DNA from: Ascidiaceihabitans sp047624005 | GTDB lineage: Bacteria > Pseudomonadota > Alphaproteobacteria > Rhodobacterales > Rhodobacteraceae | Direction: 5' to 3' | Assembly: GCA_047624005.1 (NCBI GenBank) | Contig: JBLHPE010000002.1 | Coordinates: 1 to 64,000, forward strand | DNA length: 64,000 nucleotides | Shown: positions 44,046 to 52,671 of the stretch, piece after piece | Position numbering within the stretch: position 1 is the stretch's first letter | How the letters are laid out: each line of letters begins with the position of its first letter | Program-made: the position numbers and the translations under genes | The notes under the pieces: generated by a model | Database searches by the model: none | Told to the model about the DNA's origin: nothing | What the model saw: only the letters and a program-made list of their open reading frames with translations

Positions 44046-44608
44046 CCGACTTGGCTGCGATAAAAGCACAAGCACGCAAAGACGGGTTTGTGCGGCGCAA
44101 GGCTGCTTTTGATGGGCAAAGTGGCGGTGCGGCGGGACATTTATCAGCACTGCTAGCAGGATATCGTGGCGTGCCGATATCAGGGTACATGCCGATCCGA
44201 ACCGAAATTGACCCTTTGCCCGCAATGGCCGAAGCGGCGGCTTATGGCAAAGTAGGCGTGCCGGTAATTCTTCAAGCAGGAGAACCCTTGCTGTTCTCAA
44301 GTTGGGAACCTGATGGGCAAATGAAAGCTGGGCCTTTCGGGGCTCAGATTCCCATGGTGGACGAATTCTTCGAGCCCGAGATTGTGATTGTCCCATTGGT
44401 GGCATTCGACACAAATGGCGGACGCTTGGGCTATGGCGGCGGGTTTTATGATCGAACACTTGAATTGCTGCGCTCTAAACGGGCGACCCTAGCGATTGGA
44501 TTTGCATTTGCAGGGCAAGAAGCGTCGGGTTTGCCGCTCGAACCAACTGATCAGCCGCTTGACATGATTGTGACGGAAAACGGCGTGATCACCCCAAAGC
44601 AGCTGTGA
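44042..44608 (+). CDS. 5-formyltetrahydrofolate cyclo-ligase
   Basis: 188 aa from a GTG that overlaps the mgtE stop (GTGA). Family features: SGYMPIRTEIDPLPAM, FFEPEIVIVPLVAFD, and the ATP/substrate motif GGRLGYGGGFYDRTL. It turns 5-formyl-THF into 5,10-methenyl-THF with ATP. The gene pair with mgtE is translationally coupled though functionally unrelated. Confidence 0.92.
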   Translation: MTDLAAIKAQARKDGFVRRKAAFDGQSGGAAGHLSALLAGYRGVPISGYMPIRTEIDPLPAMAEAAAYGKVGVPVILQAGEPLLFSSWEPDGQMKAGPFGAQIPMVDEFFEPEIVIVPLVAFDTNGGRLGYGGGFYDRTLELLRSKRATLAIGFAFAGQEASGLPLEPTDQPLDMIVTENGVITPKQL

Positions 44609-44717
44609 TCTAAAGGCGATTTTTGCATTTTCCTAATTTGTAGGGTGTGATTTTCTCGTCCTCTGGATGGCATGACGTACCAACTTCAAAACATCTTCCA
44701 GCGTTGGCTGTCAGCAC

Positions 44718-45020
44718 GCTATCCCTTAGCATCAATCATCTTTTCTAAAATTGCCTGATCAACCGCAGAGGATTCCCACCGCATCGACACAATTGACAGG
44801 GTTCCATAATAGCTGCCTGTCCATGGTGCGCAGTACCGTGCCCTTGGGGTCGTCGAGATGGCTGTAACACAAACCTTGCTACCCTTTTCTTCGATCCATC
44901 CAAAAGTGGATCAAGGGAGTGTTTGGAAATGCTGCAAGGTTTAGATTTCAAAGTCATTGAGAGTTTCTTTTGGTGAACCGATAGCTTTGGCCAGTTCGGA
45001 GAAATTAGGGAACCGCAATT
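44718..45020 (-). pseudogene. remnant of an unrecognised protein gene
   Basis: One minus-strand frame has coding character but several stops. It reads LRFPNFSELAKAIGSPKE, then a stop, a short gap and another stop, then GWIEEKGSKVCVTAIS, PRARYCAPWTGSYYG and AVDQAILEKMIDAKG before a final stop near 44718. No start codon or intact frame joins the parts. The family is not recognised. It is best read as a decayed gene in an otherwise gene-free stretch of about 570 bases after the cyclo-ligase gene. Confidence 0.35.
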
Positions 45021-45182
45021 AATGCTGGACTATGGAATGCTCATCACCAAGCAAAGTTGCGCGGTTAGAAAGAAATCAACAAGGAAACCTAAGCAGCGTA
45101 AGCGTTTGATCTTAGGGCATCTATTTCTTAGGGTGTGAAGCAAGGGCGTTCACAGGATAGGTATAAAATCAGGAACATTACT

Positions 45183-45275
45183 TTGAACACGAACGCTAAC
45201 CCTAACTGGGTAATCGATCACATAATTAACTGGTTAGAGAAAATAGTGCCTTGGAATTTCTCTACGGGTGAGTGA
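45183..45275 (+). CDS. possible 30-aa peptide with TTG start
   Basis: A short frame from TTG encodes MNTNANPNWVIDHI, then INWLEKIVPWNFSTGE. It is Trp- and Ile-rich and predicted helical and amphipathic. An AGGAAC precedes the TTG by about 6 bases. It lies in the decayed region with no clear neighbours. It could be a real microprotein or chance. Confidence 0.25.
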   Translation: MNTNANPNWVIDHIINWLEKIVPWNFSTGE

Positions 45276-45409
45276 CACTAGAACTTATTGACAGCTTGTC
45301 TGAGACGTGCGGATTATTCCAAAAAACTGGAAAAGTATCCTTTCCCAGTCATGCTTCAATTCTAGGGCAAAGCATAAATAGAAAATTTCCAATTTTGGAG
45401 CAAGATTTA

Positions 45410-45799
45410 ATGAAGATGACGATTAGAAACATGTCTGTGACGCTGAGCACCGCAGTTACCAGCCTGGCCTTGCTGTCACAGCCTGCCTTTGCTGACTGCA
45501 CCCGCCATGTATATAACAAGTCTGAAAATGTTTGGTCTTTTGGATTTACGTCTTCAGTCGACGAAAAATTAGGTGATGATGCGATGATCGTCGCCAGTGG
45601 TAAAACTGCCGTCATCGAACACATCACAGGCGGGTCCGAACCCAAATGGCTGCGCCTGGAAAAAGTGACTTACACAGATGGTAAGACGCACTATAAAGCA
45701 TCGTTTTTGATGAATGGCTGCTACATTAAACATACTGGCAGAACCGATCGTGCCGTGCTGAATGATCCTGCGGACGGTGATGTGATCTTTATCGACTAA
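45410..45799 (+). CDS. small secreted protein of unknown function
   Basis: 129 aa from the ATG at 45410, with GGAG 9 bases upstream; a second ATG two codons later is possible. A signal peptide ends near PAFAD (about residue 30). The mature part has two cysteines (DCTRHVYNKS and MNGCYIKHTG) that could pair, and beta-rich segments. Not recognised. Probably periplasmic or secreted. It stands alone in an AT-richer accessory region. Confidence 0.6.
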   Translation: MKMTIRNMSVTLSTAVTSLALLSQPAFADCTRHVYNKSENVWSFGFTSSVDEKLGDDAMIVASGKTAVIEHITGGSEPKWLRLEKVTYTDGKTHYKASFLMNGCYIKHTGRTDRAVLNDPADGDVIFID

Positions 45800-45901
45800 T
45801 ATGGTGACGTGGCAGTCATAAACATACTGCCACGTTTACGCAAAACAGCTCGCGGGAGTTGGATTCACTTTTGGGTGCGGCACAGAAATTTTGAAATATA
45901 A

Positions 45902-46099
45902 AATCACCGTGCAACTCATTGGTTTCAAGTGGCGCACGAAGGTTCCGAAAATATATCTTTCGAGGCCGAAAATGCGATCGAAGCTGTGTGGAAAGGTGAA
46001 ACATCAGACGCCATTTACCCGACATTACCTGATCAGTTGGATGGCATGAATTCATCAATGCTTTTGTGCGGTCGTCTGTTTGAACCTTGGCTAGGGTGA
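45902..46099 (+). pseudogene. C-terminal remnant of an unrecognised protein gene
   Basis: An open stretch of about 65 codons without a start codon: RATHWFQVAHEGSENISFE, AENAIEAVWKGETSD, AIYPTLPDQLDGMN and SSMLLCGRLFEPWLG, ending in TGA at 46097-46099. The composition is that of a real soluble protein, but a stop codon closes the frame just upstream and no start is available. It is best read as the 3' part of a gene whose front is lost. Family not recognised. Confidence 0.35.
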
Positions 46100-46248
46100 A
46101 TGGAACGGGTTCATACCCCAGATGAATCCGCACCCTCAGACAAATTCTATACTTAATTGGTGAGCGCATATTGGCCACAGCAGTGAATGCCTGCATCTTG
46201 TGAACTGGAAAGCTCCAATGTTCGCATGTAAAATGTTCCTGCGACAAT

Positions 46249-46277
46249 ACCGTAGATGGAGCGTTGTTATCTACGGT
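46249..46277. repeat. inverted repeat before a small membrane-protein gene
   Basis: Perfect 9-base arms accgtagat and atctacggt enclose an 11-base spacer, 44 bases before the GTG at 46321. It could be an operator or a leader hairpin. The rest of the 520-base stretch from 45800 to 46320 holds only the remnant at 45902-46099. Confidence 0.45.
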
Positions 46278-46320
46278 CTTCGCGTTACAAAATGGGGGCC
46301 TGCAGCAAGGAAAATTTGCC

Positions 46321-46491
46321 GTGATATTCGTTCTTATCTTACCAATAGCATTACCTATTATCGCTTGTATTTGCCTCTTTGGCGCCATTCGACCCTCAAC
46401 ATTTTCCCGTGGGCTATTGGCGGCAACAGCGGCTGTGCTTCTAGTGTTTTGGATTTGGTATGTCGGTGCAGTGATTGTGGGGGTATGGTGA
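46321..46491 (+). CDS. small two-helix membrane protein
   Basis: 56 aa from a GTG preceded by AAGGAAAATTTGCC. Two hydrophobic segments, MIFVLILPIALPIIACICLF and GLLAATAAVLLVFWIWYVGA, are joined by GAIRPSTFSR. A longer frame from TTG at 46264 would run through the inverted repeat and lacks an RBS. Not recognised; no clear partner. Confidence 0.5.
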   Translation: MIFVLILPIALPIIACICLFGAIRPSTFSRGLLAATAAVLLVFWIWYVGAVIVGVW

Positions 46492-46563
46492 CATCAACAA
46501 TTTTTGGGTCACAAAGGTACTCGAATTACCAATTGTTACGCTTGTTTCTTTGAGGGGGCGGCG

Positions 46564-47091
46564 ATGAAAATAATTTTGGCACCCGCATTCATGTTTTGCA
46601 CGGTATCCGCTGCAAATGCAGTGTGCGCACCTGAAGAAAATCTGTATTTTTCCTGCGAATTAAGGGACCGGAACACCGAAGTTTCTGTATGTTTCGATGA
46701 CGACACCGCATATTATAGATATGGCGTAGTAAATGAGCAGCCACAACTTGAGCTGTCTGAACCAATTGGTAAACTTGAATATGTGCCTTCGACCAGAAAC
46801 GGCCAATTTGTTTGGGATGAAGTCGAATTCAGGAATGCGCAGTATCGATACCGAATAACTGTGGGGTTCTTGATCCCTTGGGAAGATGTTCCAAAAGGAG
46901 AGTTTTCTCCAGCAGCTCGTTTTGGCGACACAACGTTCGGTGAAATAACGGTATCCCAAAACGGCAAAATAATCAGCGAACTGCAATGTCGATTTGAAGA
47001 TATCGAGTTGAACCAAAAACGCATGATTGAAATGATGCAAATTGAAAAGGTGCGGATTTGGGAGCCTTGGGTCTCACCCCAAAACCAATAA
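46564..47091 (+). CDS. secreted protein of unknown function
   Basis: 175 aa from the ATG at 46564, with GAGGGGGCGGCG just upstream; the longer frame from 46504 adds 20 residues ahead of the signal peptide. The signal peptide ends near ANAVC (about residue 19). The mature part starts CAPEENLYFSCELRDRN, followed by VSVCFDDDTAYYRYG and many beta-type segments, and ends in a charged helix. Four cysteines may form disulfides. Not recognised; likely periplasmic. Confidence 0.6.
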   Translation: MKIILAPAFMFCTVSAANAVCAPEENLYFSCELRDRNTEVSVCFDDDTAYYRYGVVNEQPQLELSEPIGKLEYVPSTRNGQFVWDEVEFRNAQYRYRITVGFLIPWEDVPKGEFSPAARFGDTTFGEITVSQNGKIISELQCRFEDIELNQKRMIEMMQIEKVRIWEPWVSPQNQ

Positions 47092-47363
47092 GGCCGCCAT
47101 TTGACGTAAGTGTTGATGGGCAGCCACCTATTGCATGGTTTTAAAACCGGTAGTGCTGAAATTGATTGCCTGCTTGAATAGAGGCAAGGGCTTAAAGCAC
47201 CCCTTCGACCTAATCTGTTAGAAATTTGAAACAAGATTTAGTTCCAGATGTTGGCTTATCGGGCAAAGAAGACCTTTGCCGAATATGCTGCAAATTTTTA
47301 GGGCCTTCAAATATTTGCCATGTGGTTGCATCTACAATGACCCTCCTTAAGGAAGGCGCAGCC

Positions 47364-47990
47364 ATGATCCCTTTAGATGTAATGTTTGTTTTTATCGGCG
47401 TCGCTACTGCACTTGCAGCAGTTCCCGGTCCAGACAATATCTTAGTTCTCACGCAATCAGCACTGCATGGGCGACTTGCTGGATTGATTGTAACGCTTGG
47501 ACTTGCATCTGGCCTAATGTTTCACACAACTGCGGTGGCATTTGGTGCCGCGGTCCTATTCCAGACGTCGCAGTACGCCTTCGTGGTGTCGAAATACGCG
47601 GGCGCGGCTTACCTTCTTTACCTTGCATAGACGGCTTTCATTGCAACAACGAATAAATTTAAAGGGGCCAAAACGAATTCAGAAACGGTTCCCAAGCAGT
47701 TCTTGCGCGGGCTTCTCATGAATATAGCGAACCCAAAAATTACGATTTTTTTCTTGGCTTTCTTGCCGCAGTTTGTGGACCCGGCCAATGGATCAATGAC
47801 CGCTCAGTTTTGTCAATTCGGGGCACTCATGGCGGTTACTACAGTTGCCATTTTTGGCTCGATTGCCCTTGCTGCAGGCGCACTTGGAGATTGGATCAAA
47901 GGGTCATCAAGAACTCAAATTTGGCTCAACCGTATCTCTGGCGTTGTATTTGTTGCTCTGGCGTTAAAACTTGCTTCAGCAGAAAAATAG
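47364..47990 (+). pseudogene. LysE/RhtB family transporter with one in-frame stop
   Basis: A single frame spans the full family length of about 208 residues: IPLDVMFVFIGVATALAAVPGPDNI at the start, LRGLLMNIANPKITIFFLAFLPQF in the middle and a C-terminal NRISGVVFVALALKLA. It is interrupted only by TAG at 47628-47630, where relatives usually have Trp (YLLYLGW), so one G-to-A change explains it. AAGGAAGGCGCAGCC precedes the ATG. Intact members export amino acids or homoserine lactones. Unless the stop is read through, the gene is dead but recently so. Confidence 0.8.
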
Positions 47991-48592
47991 TTAAGATACT
48001 GCAGTGGGTTTAAGCACGAAGCTAGAATTGATCGGTGCAATTCGCATTTGAATTAGCGAGTTCGGCCAATGCTCTCAATGGCAGCTAGCACGTGATTTCG
48101 TTGGAGCTCATGACACCAAACACCGTAGATTTGCGGACAAAACACGGCTCACATCTCGCGGAAAAAAGGGTGTTCCAGTAACAACTGCTTTTGTTTCTGA
48201 GCCAATGTGGCTTCAAAAGTGATTGATTTTAACGCGTGCATTAGTTTCTGCCCTATATTCACGCCCCTGCAGTGGACTTGAAATAGTATTTTTCAGGTGT
48301 TTGGGACCTGCCAATTCAATTGTACGATCGGTCCCCAGAATACCTTGTGAGGTAATAAGTGCCGATGACCTAAAATTTGCACAATATGGAGGCGAAACTT
48401 CTGGCGAAAAGACGCAGTCATTCATTAGTTTTCCCTTATTGTCGGACCTTATCTATTCGTAATTGGACACGCAAAATAGAAGATATCTACAAGCTTTCTA
48501 TCCATAAATATCACAAGACCTAATCAACCTATCCGAACCTTAAAACCACATGCCTCTTGCCCAACCCTTGCAAGCGGCATAGGAAAAACCCC
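47991..48592. other. 600-base region without an intact gene; holds a coding-like remnant
   Basis: No supported gene. At 48052-48222 on the plus strand a stop-bounded stretch without a start reads QWQLARDFVGAHDTKHRRFA, then DKTRLTSRGKKGVPV and TTAFVSEPMWLQK, and looks like a piece of a lost gene. Frames at 48213-48462 on both strands overlap each other and lack an RBS. The end of the region carries the RBS of the YmdB-type gene (AGGAAAAACCCC). Confidence 0.5.
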
Positions 48593-49411
48593 ATGAAAAT
48601 ATTGTTCCTTGGTGATGTGATGGGCCGCGCTGGACGCCGCGCCATTTCCGAAAATCTGCCGCGTCTGCGCGAAGAATGGAAGCTGGATTTTGTCGTTGTG
48701 AACGGCGAAAATGCAACGGGTGGCATGGGTCTGTCAGGGGCACATGCCAAGCTGATCCTAGAGGCCGGTGCCGATTGCGTCACTTTGGGTGATCATGCGT
48801 TTGATCAAAAAGACATGCTGCAATTCATCGAACATGAACCGCGCATTATTCGACCTTTGAACTTTTCCAAGGCATCCCCAGGCAAAGGCGCACGCCTGTT
48901 CACCGCCAACAATGGCCGAAAGGTTCTGGTCATGCAGGCGTTGGGCCAAGTGTTCATGAAGCGCCCCTTTGATGATCCGTTTTCTGCGGTCGAACCCGTG
49001 TTCAAGACGCATCCACTTGGAGGCCAAGCCGACGCAATCGTTCTTGATTTCCATTGCGAAGCGACCTCAGAAAAAATGGCGATGGGCCATTGGTGCGACG
49101 GGCGCGCAAGCCTTGTTGTTGGCACACACACCCACGTACCGACAAGTGACGCGATGATCTTGCCAAAAGGCACAGCATATCTGACTGATGGCGGCATGTG
49201 TGGCGATTATAATTCGGTGATCGGTATGGATAAGAACGAACCTTTGCGTCGCTTTATCACTGGTATGCCTAAGGAACGGTTTACGCCCGCAAATGGCGAT
49301 GCAACTTTGTCAGGCGTCTATATTGAGACAGACAACCAAACCGGCAAAGCCACGCGGATCGAAATGGTACGCCAAGGCGGGTTGCTGTCGCAATCCGGGC
49401 CAATGGGCTAA
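48593..49411 (+). CDS. YmdB-type metallophosphoesterase (TIGR00282 family)
   Basis: 272 aa from the ATG at 48593, where the N-terminus MKILFLGDVMGRAGR carries the first metal Asp. Further motifs are VVNGENATGG, LGDHAFDQ, DFHCEATSEK and VVGTHTHVPT. Members are 2',3'-cyclic-nucleotide phosphodiesterases; in Bacillus YmdB influences sporulation and biofilm decisions. Cytoplasmic. It is followed directly by the DMT transporter gene, with only one base between. Confidence 0.9.
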   Translation: MKILFLGDVMGRAGRRAISENLPRLREEWKLDFVVVNGENATGGMGLSGAHAKLILEAGADCVTLGDHAFDQKDMLQFIEHEPRIIRPLNFSKASPGKGARLFTANNGRKVLVMQALGQVFMKRPFDDPFSAVEPVFKTHPLGGQADAIVLDFHCEATSEKMAMGHWCDGRASLVVGTHTHVPTSDAMILPKGTAYLTDGGMCGDYNSVIGMDKNEPLRRFITGMPKERFTPANGDATLSGVYIETDNQTGKATRIEMVRQGGLLSQSGPMG

Positions 49412-50356
49412 GTGGGCACCAGACAGCTTTTGGGGTATGGTCTGTTCCTGCTGCTTTTAGGGGCAGGTTGGGGCTTTACCCAACCCATGTCCAAGGTCGC
49501 GGTGAGCGAAGGATATCAACACTTTGGCTTGATCTTTTGGCAAGCGGCGATTGGGGCCGTTTTGATGGGGCTGGTCAGTTTGATCAGGCGCAAAGGGCTG
49601 CCAATGGGCGTCCCGCAATTGCGGGTCTATCTGGTCATTGCGGTGATTGGGACCGTGATTCCGAATTCCGCCACTTATCAGGCCGCAGTCCATTTGCCCT
49701 CTGGCATCCTGTCGATCCTGCTTTCAATGGTGCCGATATTTGCGTTTCCCATAGCGCTTGCCCTAGGGAACGATAAGTTTGAATTTCGCCGTTTAAGCGG
49801 GCTGATCCTTGGCTTTTTCGGAGTGATGATCATCGTTCTACCTTCGGCCAGCCTGCCCCAAGCTGCCGCAACATTCTGGGTGCTGATCGCACTGATTGGC
49901 GGGGCTTGTTATGCGTTTGAGGGCAATTACGTCGCCAAGTGGGGCACCGCCGGAATGGATCCAATCCAAGTGCTGTTCGGTGCGTCAATCGTTGGGGTGA
50001 TTTTGTCGCTGCCATTGGCTTTGATCTCAGGCCAATGGATCAACCCGTTGCCGCCATATGGCTTTCCTGATTATGCGCATATCGCAGGTTCGGTGGTCCA
50101 TGTCATCGTCTACAGCGGTTATGTCTGGTTGGTGGGGCGAACTGGTTCGGTTTTTGCCGTGCAGGTCAGCTACGTTGTGACAATCTGCGGAGTTTTCTGG
50201 GCAAGGCTCATATTATCCGAGACTTACGCCCCTCAAATCTGGTTGGCTTTGGTGATTATGCTGGGTGGCATGTATTTGGTGCAACCACGCAGATCTGGCA
50301 ACCGTCGCGAAGCGGTTGCACCCCCTTCAGCAATCGACCAAACTGGGGCTAAATAA
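49412..50356 (+). CDS. EamA/DMT family transporter
   Basis: 314 aa from a GTG adjacent to the previous stop. Ten hydrophobic segments in two EamA halves, with GAGWGFTQPMSKVAVSEGY at the start and LAALVIM-type helices at the end. The C-terminus is charged (RRSGNRREAV). Such drug/metabolite transporters export amino acids or other metabolites; substrate unknown. Probably co-transcribed with the phosphoesterase gene. Confidence 0.88.
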   Translation: MGTRQLLGYGLFLLLLGAGWGFTQPMSKVAVSEGYQHFGLIFWQAAIGAVLMGLVSLIRRKGLPMGVPQLRVYLVIAVIGTVIPNSATYQAAVHLPSGILSILLSMVPIFAFPIALALGNDKFEFRRLSGLILGFFGVMIIVLPSASLPQAAATFWVLIALIGGACYAFEGNYVAKWGTAGMDPIQVLFGASIVGVILSLPLALISGQWINPLPPYGFPDYAHIAGSVVHVIVYSGYVWLVGRTGSVFAVQVSYVVTICGVFWARLILSETYAPQIWLALVIMLGGMYLVQPRRSGNRREAVAPPSAIDQTGAK

Positions 50357-50369
50357 CCGCAGGTACATC

Positions 50370-52148
50370 ATGGCACTCTTTGAGCTTTCGCAAACCGGCA
50401 GCGCAATCCTGACCCTCGCAGTGGTCGTGGTCATGTTCGTCATGTTCTTGCGTGAAACCTTTCCAACTGAAGTGGTCGCAATCACAGGCGCCGCGCTAAT
50501 GCTTGGATTAGGATTGCTGCCCTACCAGGATGCGCTCAAGGTTTTGTCCAACCCCGCGCCGTGGACGATTGCGGCGATGTTTATAATCATGGGTGCGCTT
50601 GTTAGAACTGGGGCGTTGGAGGCTTTCACTGGGCAGGCGGATCGCATAGCGAAAACCAATCCTGCATTGGCGATCGTGATGTTGATGGGCTTTGTGGTAC
50701 TGTCTTCTGCGATTGTGTCGAATACACCCGTTGTTGTGGTGATGATCCCTGTGTTCATTCAACTGGCGAAAACGATGGGAATAGCATCCTCCAAAATGTT
50801 GATCCCGCTTAGCTATGCCGCGATCCTAGGTGGTACGTTGACGTTAATCGGCACCTCCACCAACTTGCTTGTGGACGGTGTGGCACGCGCGCAAGGGTTA
50901 AAGGCGTTCACGATTTTCGAGGTTACACCGCTGGGGATCATCCTCGTCATATGGGGCATGATTTATCTACGGTTCATCGCCCCCGCGTTGTTGCCCGACC
51001 GCGAAAGCATGGCGGACTTGCTGTCTGATCGCACACGCATGAAGTTCTTTACCGAAGCGGTCATTCCGCCTGAGTCCAATCTGATCGGGCGTGAAGTCAC
51101 CGGTGTGCAATTGTTCAAACGTGAAGGTGTGCGCCTGATCGATGTTATTCGTGGTGACCAATCGCTGCGGCGCAACCTTCAGGGGGTCGAATTGGCTGTC
51201 GGGGACCGTGTTGTTTTACGGACCCAAATTACCGAACTGCTGTCGCTCCAACGCAACAAAGAATTGAAACGTGTGGACCAAGTGTCTGCTGTCGAAACCA
51301 CCACCGTTGAGGCGCTGATTACACCGGGATGCAAAATGATCGGCCGGTCCCTTGGATCGTTGCGTCTGCGCCGTCGCTTTGCTGTCTATCCTTTGGCAGT
51401 GCATCGACGTAACCAAAACATCGGACGTCAGTTGGATGATCTGATTGTGAAAGTTGGGGACACCCTACTTCTCGAAGGGGCTCCAGCGGATATTCAGCGC
51501 CTCTCGATCGAGATGGAAATGGTTGATGTCTCGAAGCCCACAGCCCGGGCGTTTCGACGTAGCCATGCGCCAATCGTGCTTGTTGCCCTTTTTGGGATTG
51601 TCACACTTGCTGCCTTTGGCGTTGCACCAATTTTCCTACTTTCCATTCTGGCGGTTTCACTTGTTCTGATCACCCGCTGTATTGACGCGGAAGAAGCGTT
51701 CTCGTTTGTTGATGGTCGGCTTCTTGCGCTTATTTTCTCTATGCTGGCGATTGGGGCTGCCCTTGAAGCGTCTGGTGCGGTTGCATTGATCGTGAACGCG
51801 ATTGCACCCGCATTGGGCAATCTGCCACCCTTCCTAATCATTTGGGCGATCTATCTTCTGACATCGGTCCTGACTGAATTGGTCAGCAACAACGCCGTCG
51901 CTGTTGTCGTCACACCCATTGCAATCGGACTGGCTACTGCATTGGGTATTGATCCACGTCCGCTGGTGGTCGCCGTAATGGTTGCCGCGTCTGCCAGCTT
52001 TGCGACACCGATCGGGTATCAAACCAACATGTTGGTTTATGGCCCCGGTGGCTACAAGTTCACAGATTTCATGCGTGTTGGTATTCCTTTAAATTTAAGT
52101 GTTGGTATCCTAGCATCAGCGGTCATCCCAATCCTTTGGCCCTTGTGA
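50370..52148 (+). CDS. SLC13 family permease with internal RCK_C domains
   Basis: 592 aa from the ATG at 50370 after AGGTACATC; the longer frame overlaps the DMT gene. Two membrane blocks of about six helices each, with SNTPVVVVMIPVFIQLA and LIGTSTNLLVDG in the first and ELVSNNAVAVVVTPIA in the second. Between them (about 220-410) are two RCK_C/TrkA_C domains (LIGREVTGVQLFKREGVRL; VGDTLLLEGAP). A sodium-coupled uptake of sulfate, dicarboxylates or similar anions is inferred. A second paralogue lies at 55275-57047. Confidence 0.88.
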   Translation: MALFELSQTGSAILTLAVVVVMFVMFLRETFPTEVVAITGAALMLGLGLLPYQDALKVLSNPAPWTIAAMFIIMGALVRTGALEAFTGQADRIAKTNPALAIVMLMGFVVLSSAIVSNTPVVVVMIPVFIQLAKTMGIASSKMLIPLSYAAILGGTLTLIGTSTNLLVDGVARAQGLKAFTIFEVTPLGIILVIWGMIYLRFIAPALLPDRESMADLLSDRTRMKFFTEAVIPPESNLIGREVTGVQLFKREGVRLIDVIRGDQSLRRNLQGVELAVGDRVVLRTQITELLSLQRNKELKRVDQVSAVETTTVEALITPGCKMIGRSLGSLRLRRRFAVYPLAVHRRNQNIGRQLDDLIVKVGDTLLLEGAPADIQRLSIEMEMVDVSKPTARAFRRSHAPIVLVALFGIVTLAAFGVAPIFLLSILAVSLVLITRCIDAEEAFSFVDGRLLALIFSMLAIGAALEASGAVALIVNAIAPALGNLPPFLIIWAIYLLTSVLTELVSNNAVAVVVTPIAIGLATALGIDPRPLVVAVMVAASASFATPIGYQTNMLVYGPGGYKFTDFMRVGIPLNLSVGILASAVIPILWPL

Positions 52149-52217
52149 GTCAGAGTGATAGTCACTTAAGATTAAAAAAATGTTATCGTCTCCGTTTTCC
52201 CTGAGAGGTCCGGCACT

Positions 52218-52439
52218 ATGAAACAAATCATCAAACCAACCACTGACGAAGATCTGATCAAACAATTCCTCGAAAAAGGCGGCAAGGTTAGCGTTGGCAA
52301 AACTAAGCCTATGCCAAGCGATTTGGGCATCAGCAACAACAGCTGGGGCAACAAAATGACCAAAGAAGAAAAAGAGGTGGTTAAGGCTGGCGAAAAAGTC
52401 AGAGCCGCCGAAAAAGCTGCTCGCGCTGCGAATAAGTAA
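52218..52439 (+). CDS. small basic hypothetical protein
   Basis: 73 aa, Lys-rich: KQIIKPTTDEDLIKQFLEKGG, GKVSVGKTKPMPS, then a charged C-terminal helix (KEEKEVVKAGEKVRAAEKAA). GAGAGGTCC lies before the ATG. The coding bias and RBS support a real gene. It may bind nucleic acid, judged from charge alone. Not recognised. Confidence 0.6.
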   Translation: MKQIIKPTTDEDLIKQFLEKGGKVSVGKTKPMPSDLGISNNSWGNKMTKEEKEVVKAGEKVRAAEKAARAANK

Positions 52440-52519
52440 ACAAGATTTTAAGAGACCTCGTGCAATTGTTAATCTGCGATATTGGTTAACGAAGTGCGAA
52501 CGACCTAAGTTGATACTTA

Positions 52520-52630
52520 TTGTACAAATGTCATCCGCGGTTTGTACATTTTGTTAAATTTTGGCAAAAGTTTCGGTTTTGAGTGGGGCAGTCTTGTACA
52601 ATTCCAAGGGTGAAATCTACAAGACTGTCC
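52520..52630. promoter_or_regulatory. array of three TGTACA palindromes with an inverted repeat
   Basis: TGTACA cores centre at about 52523.5, 52545.5 and 52597.5; two are extended to TTGTACAA. The spacings of 22 and 52 bases are near 2 and 5 helical turns. The third site lies in the left arm of an inverted repeat (52586-52598 with 52618-52630, 13 pairs with one G-T, 19-base loop). The array lies in the 230-base gap between two converging genes, which otherwise holds nothing I can identify. Confidence 0.45.
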
Positions 52631-52671
52631 AATTCAGGCAGCGTTCGACGCATTAATACCACCGTACGATC

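Noticed and set aside
45816..46388. 190-aa minus-strand open frame
   Set aside because: It overlaps the coding-like plus-strand remnant and the front of the small membrane-protein gene, has no RBS or recognisable fold and an odd Cys/His/Arg composition.
48213..48462. Overlapping 70-79-aa frames on both strands
   Set aside because: They cover each other, lack RBS and show no family features; kept only as part of a gene-free region.
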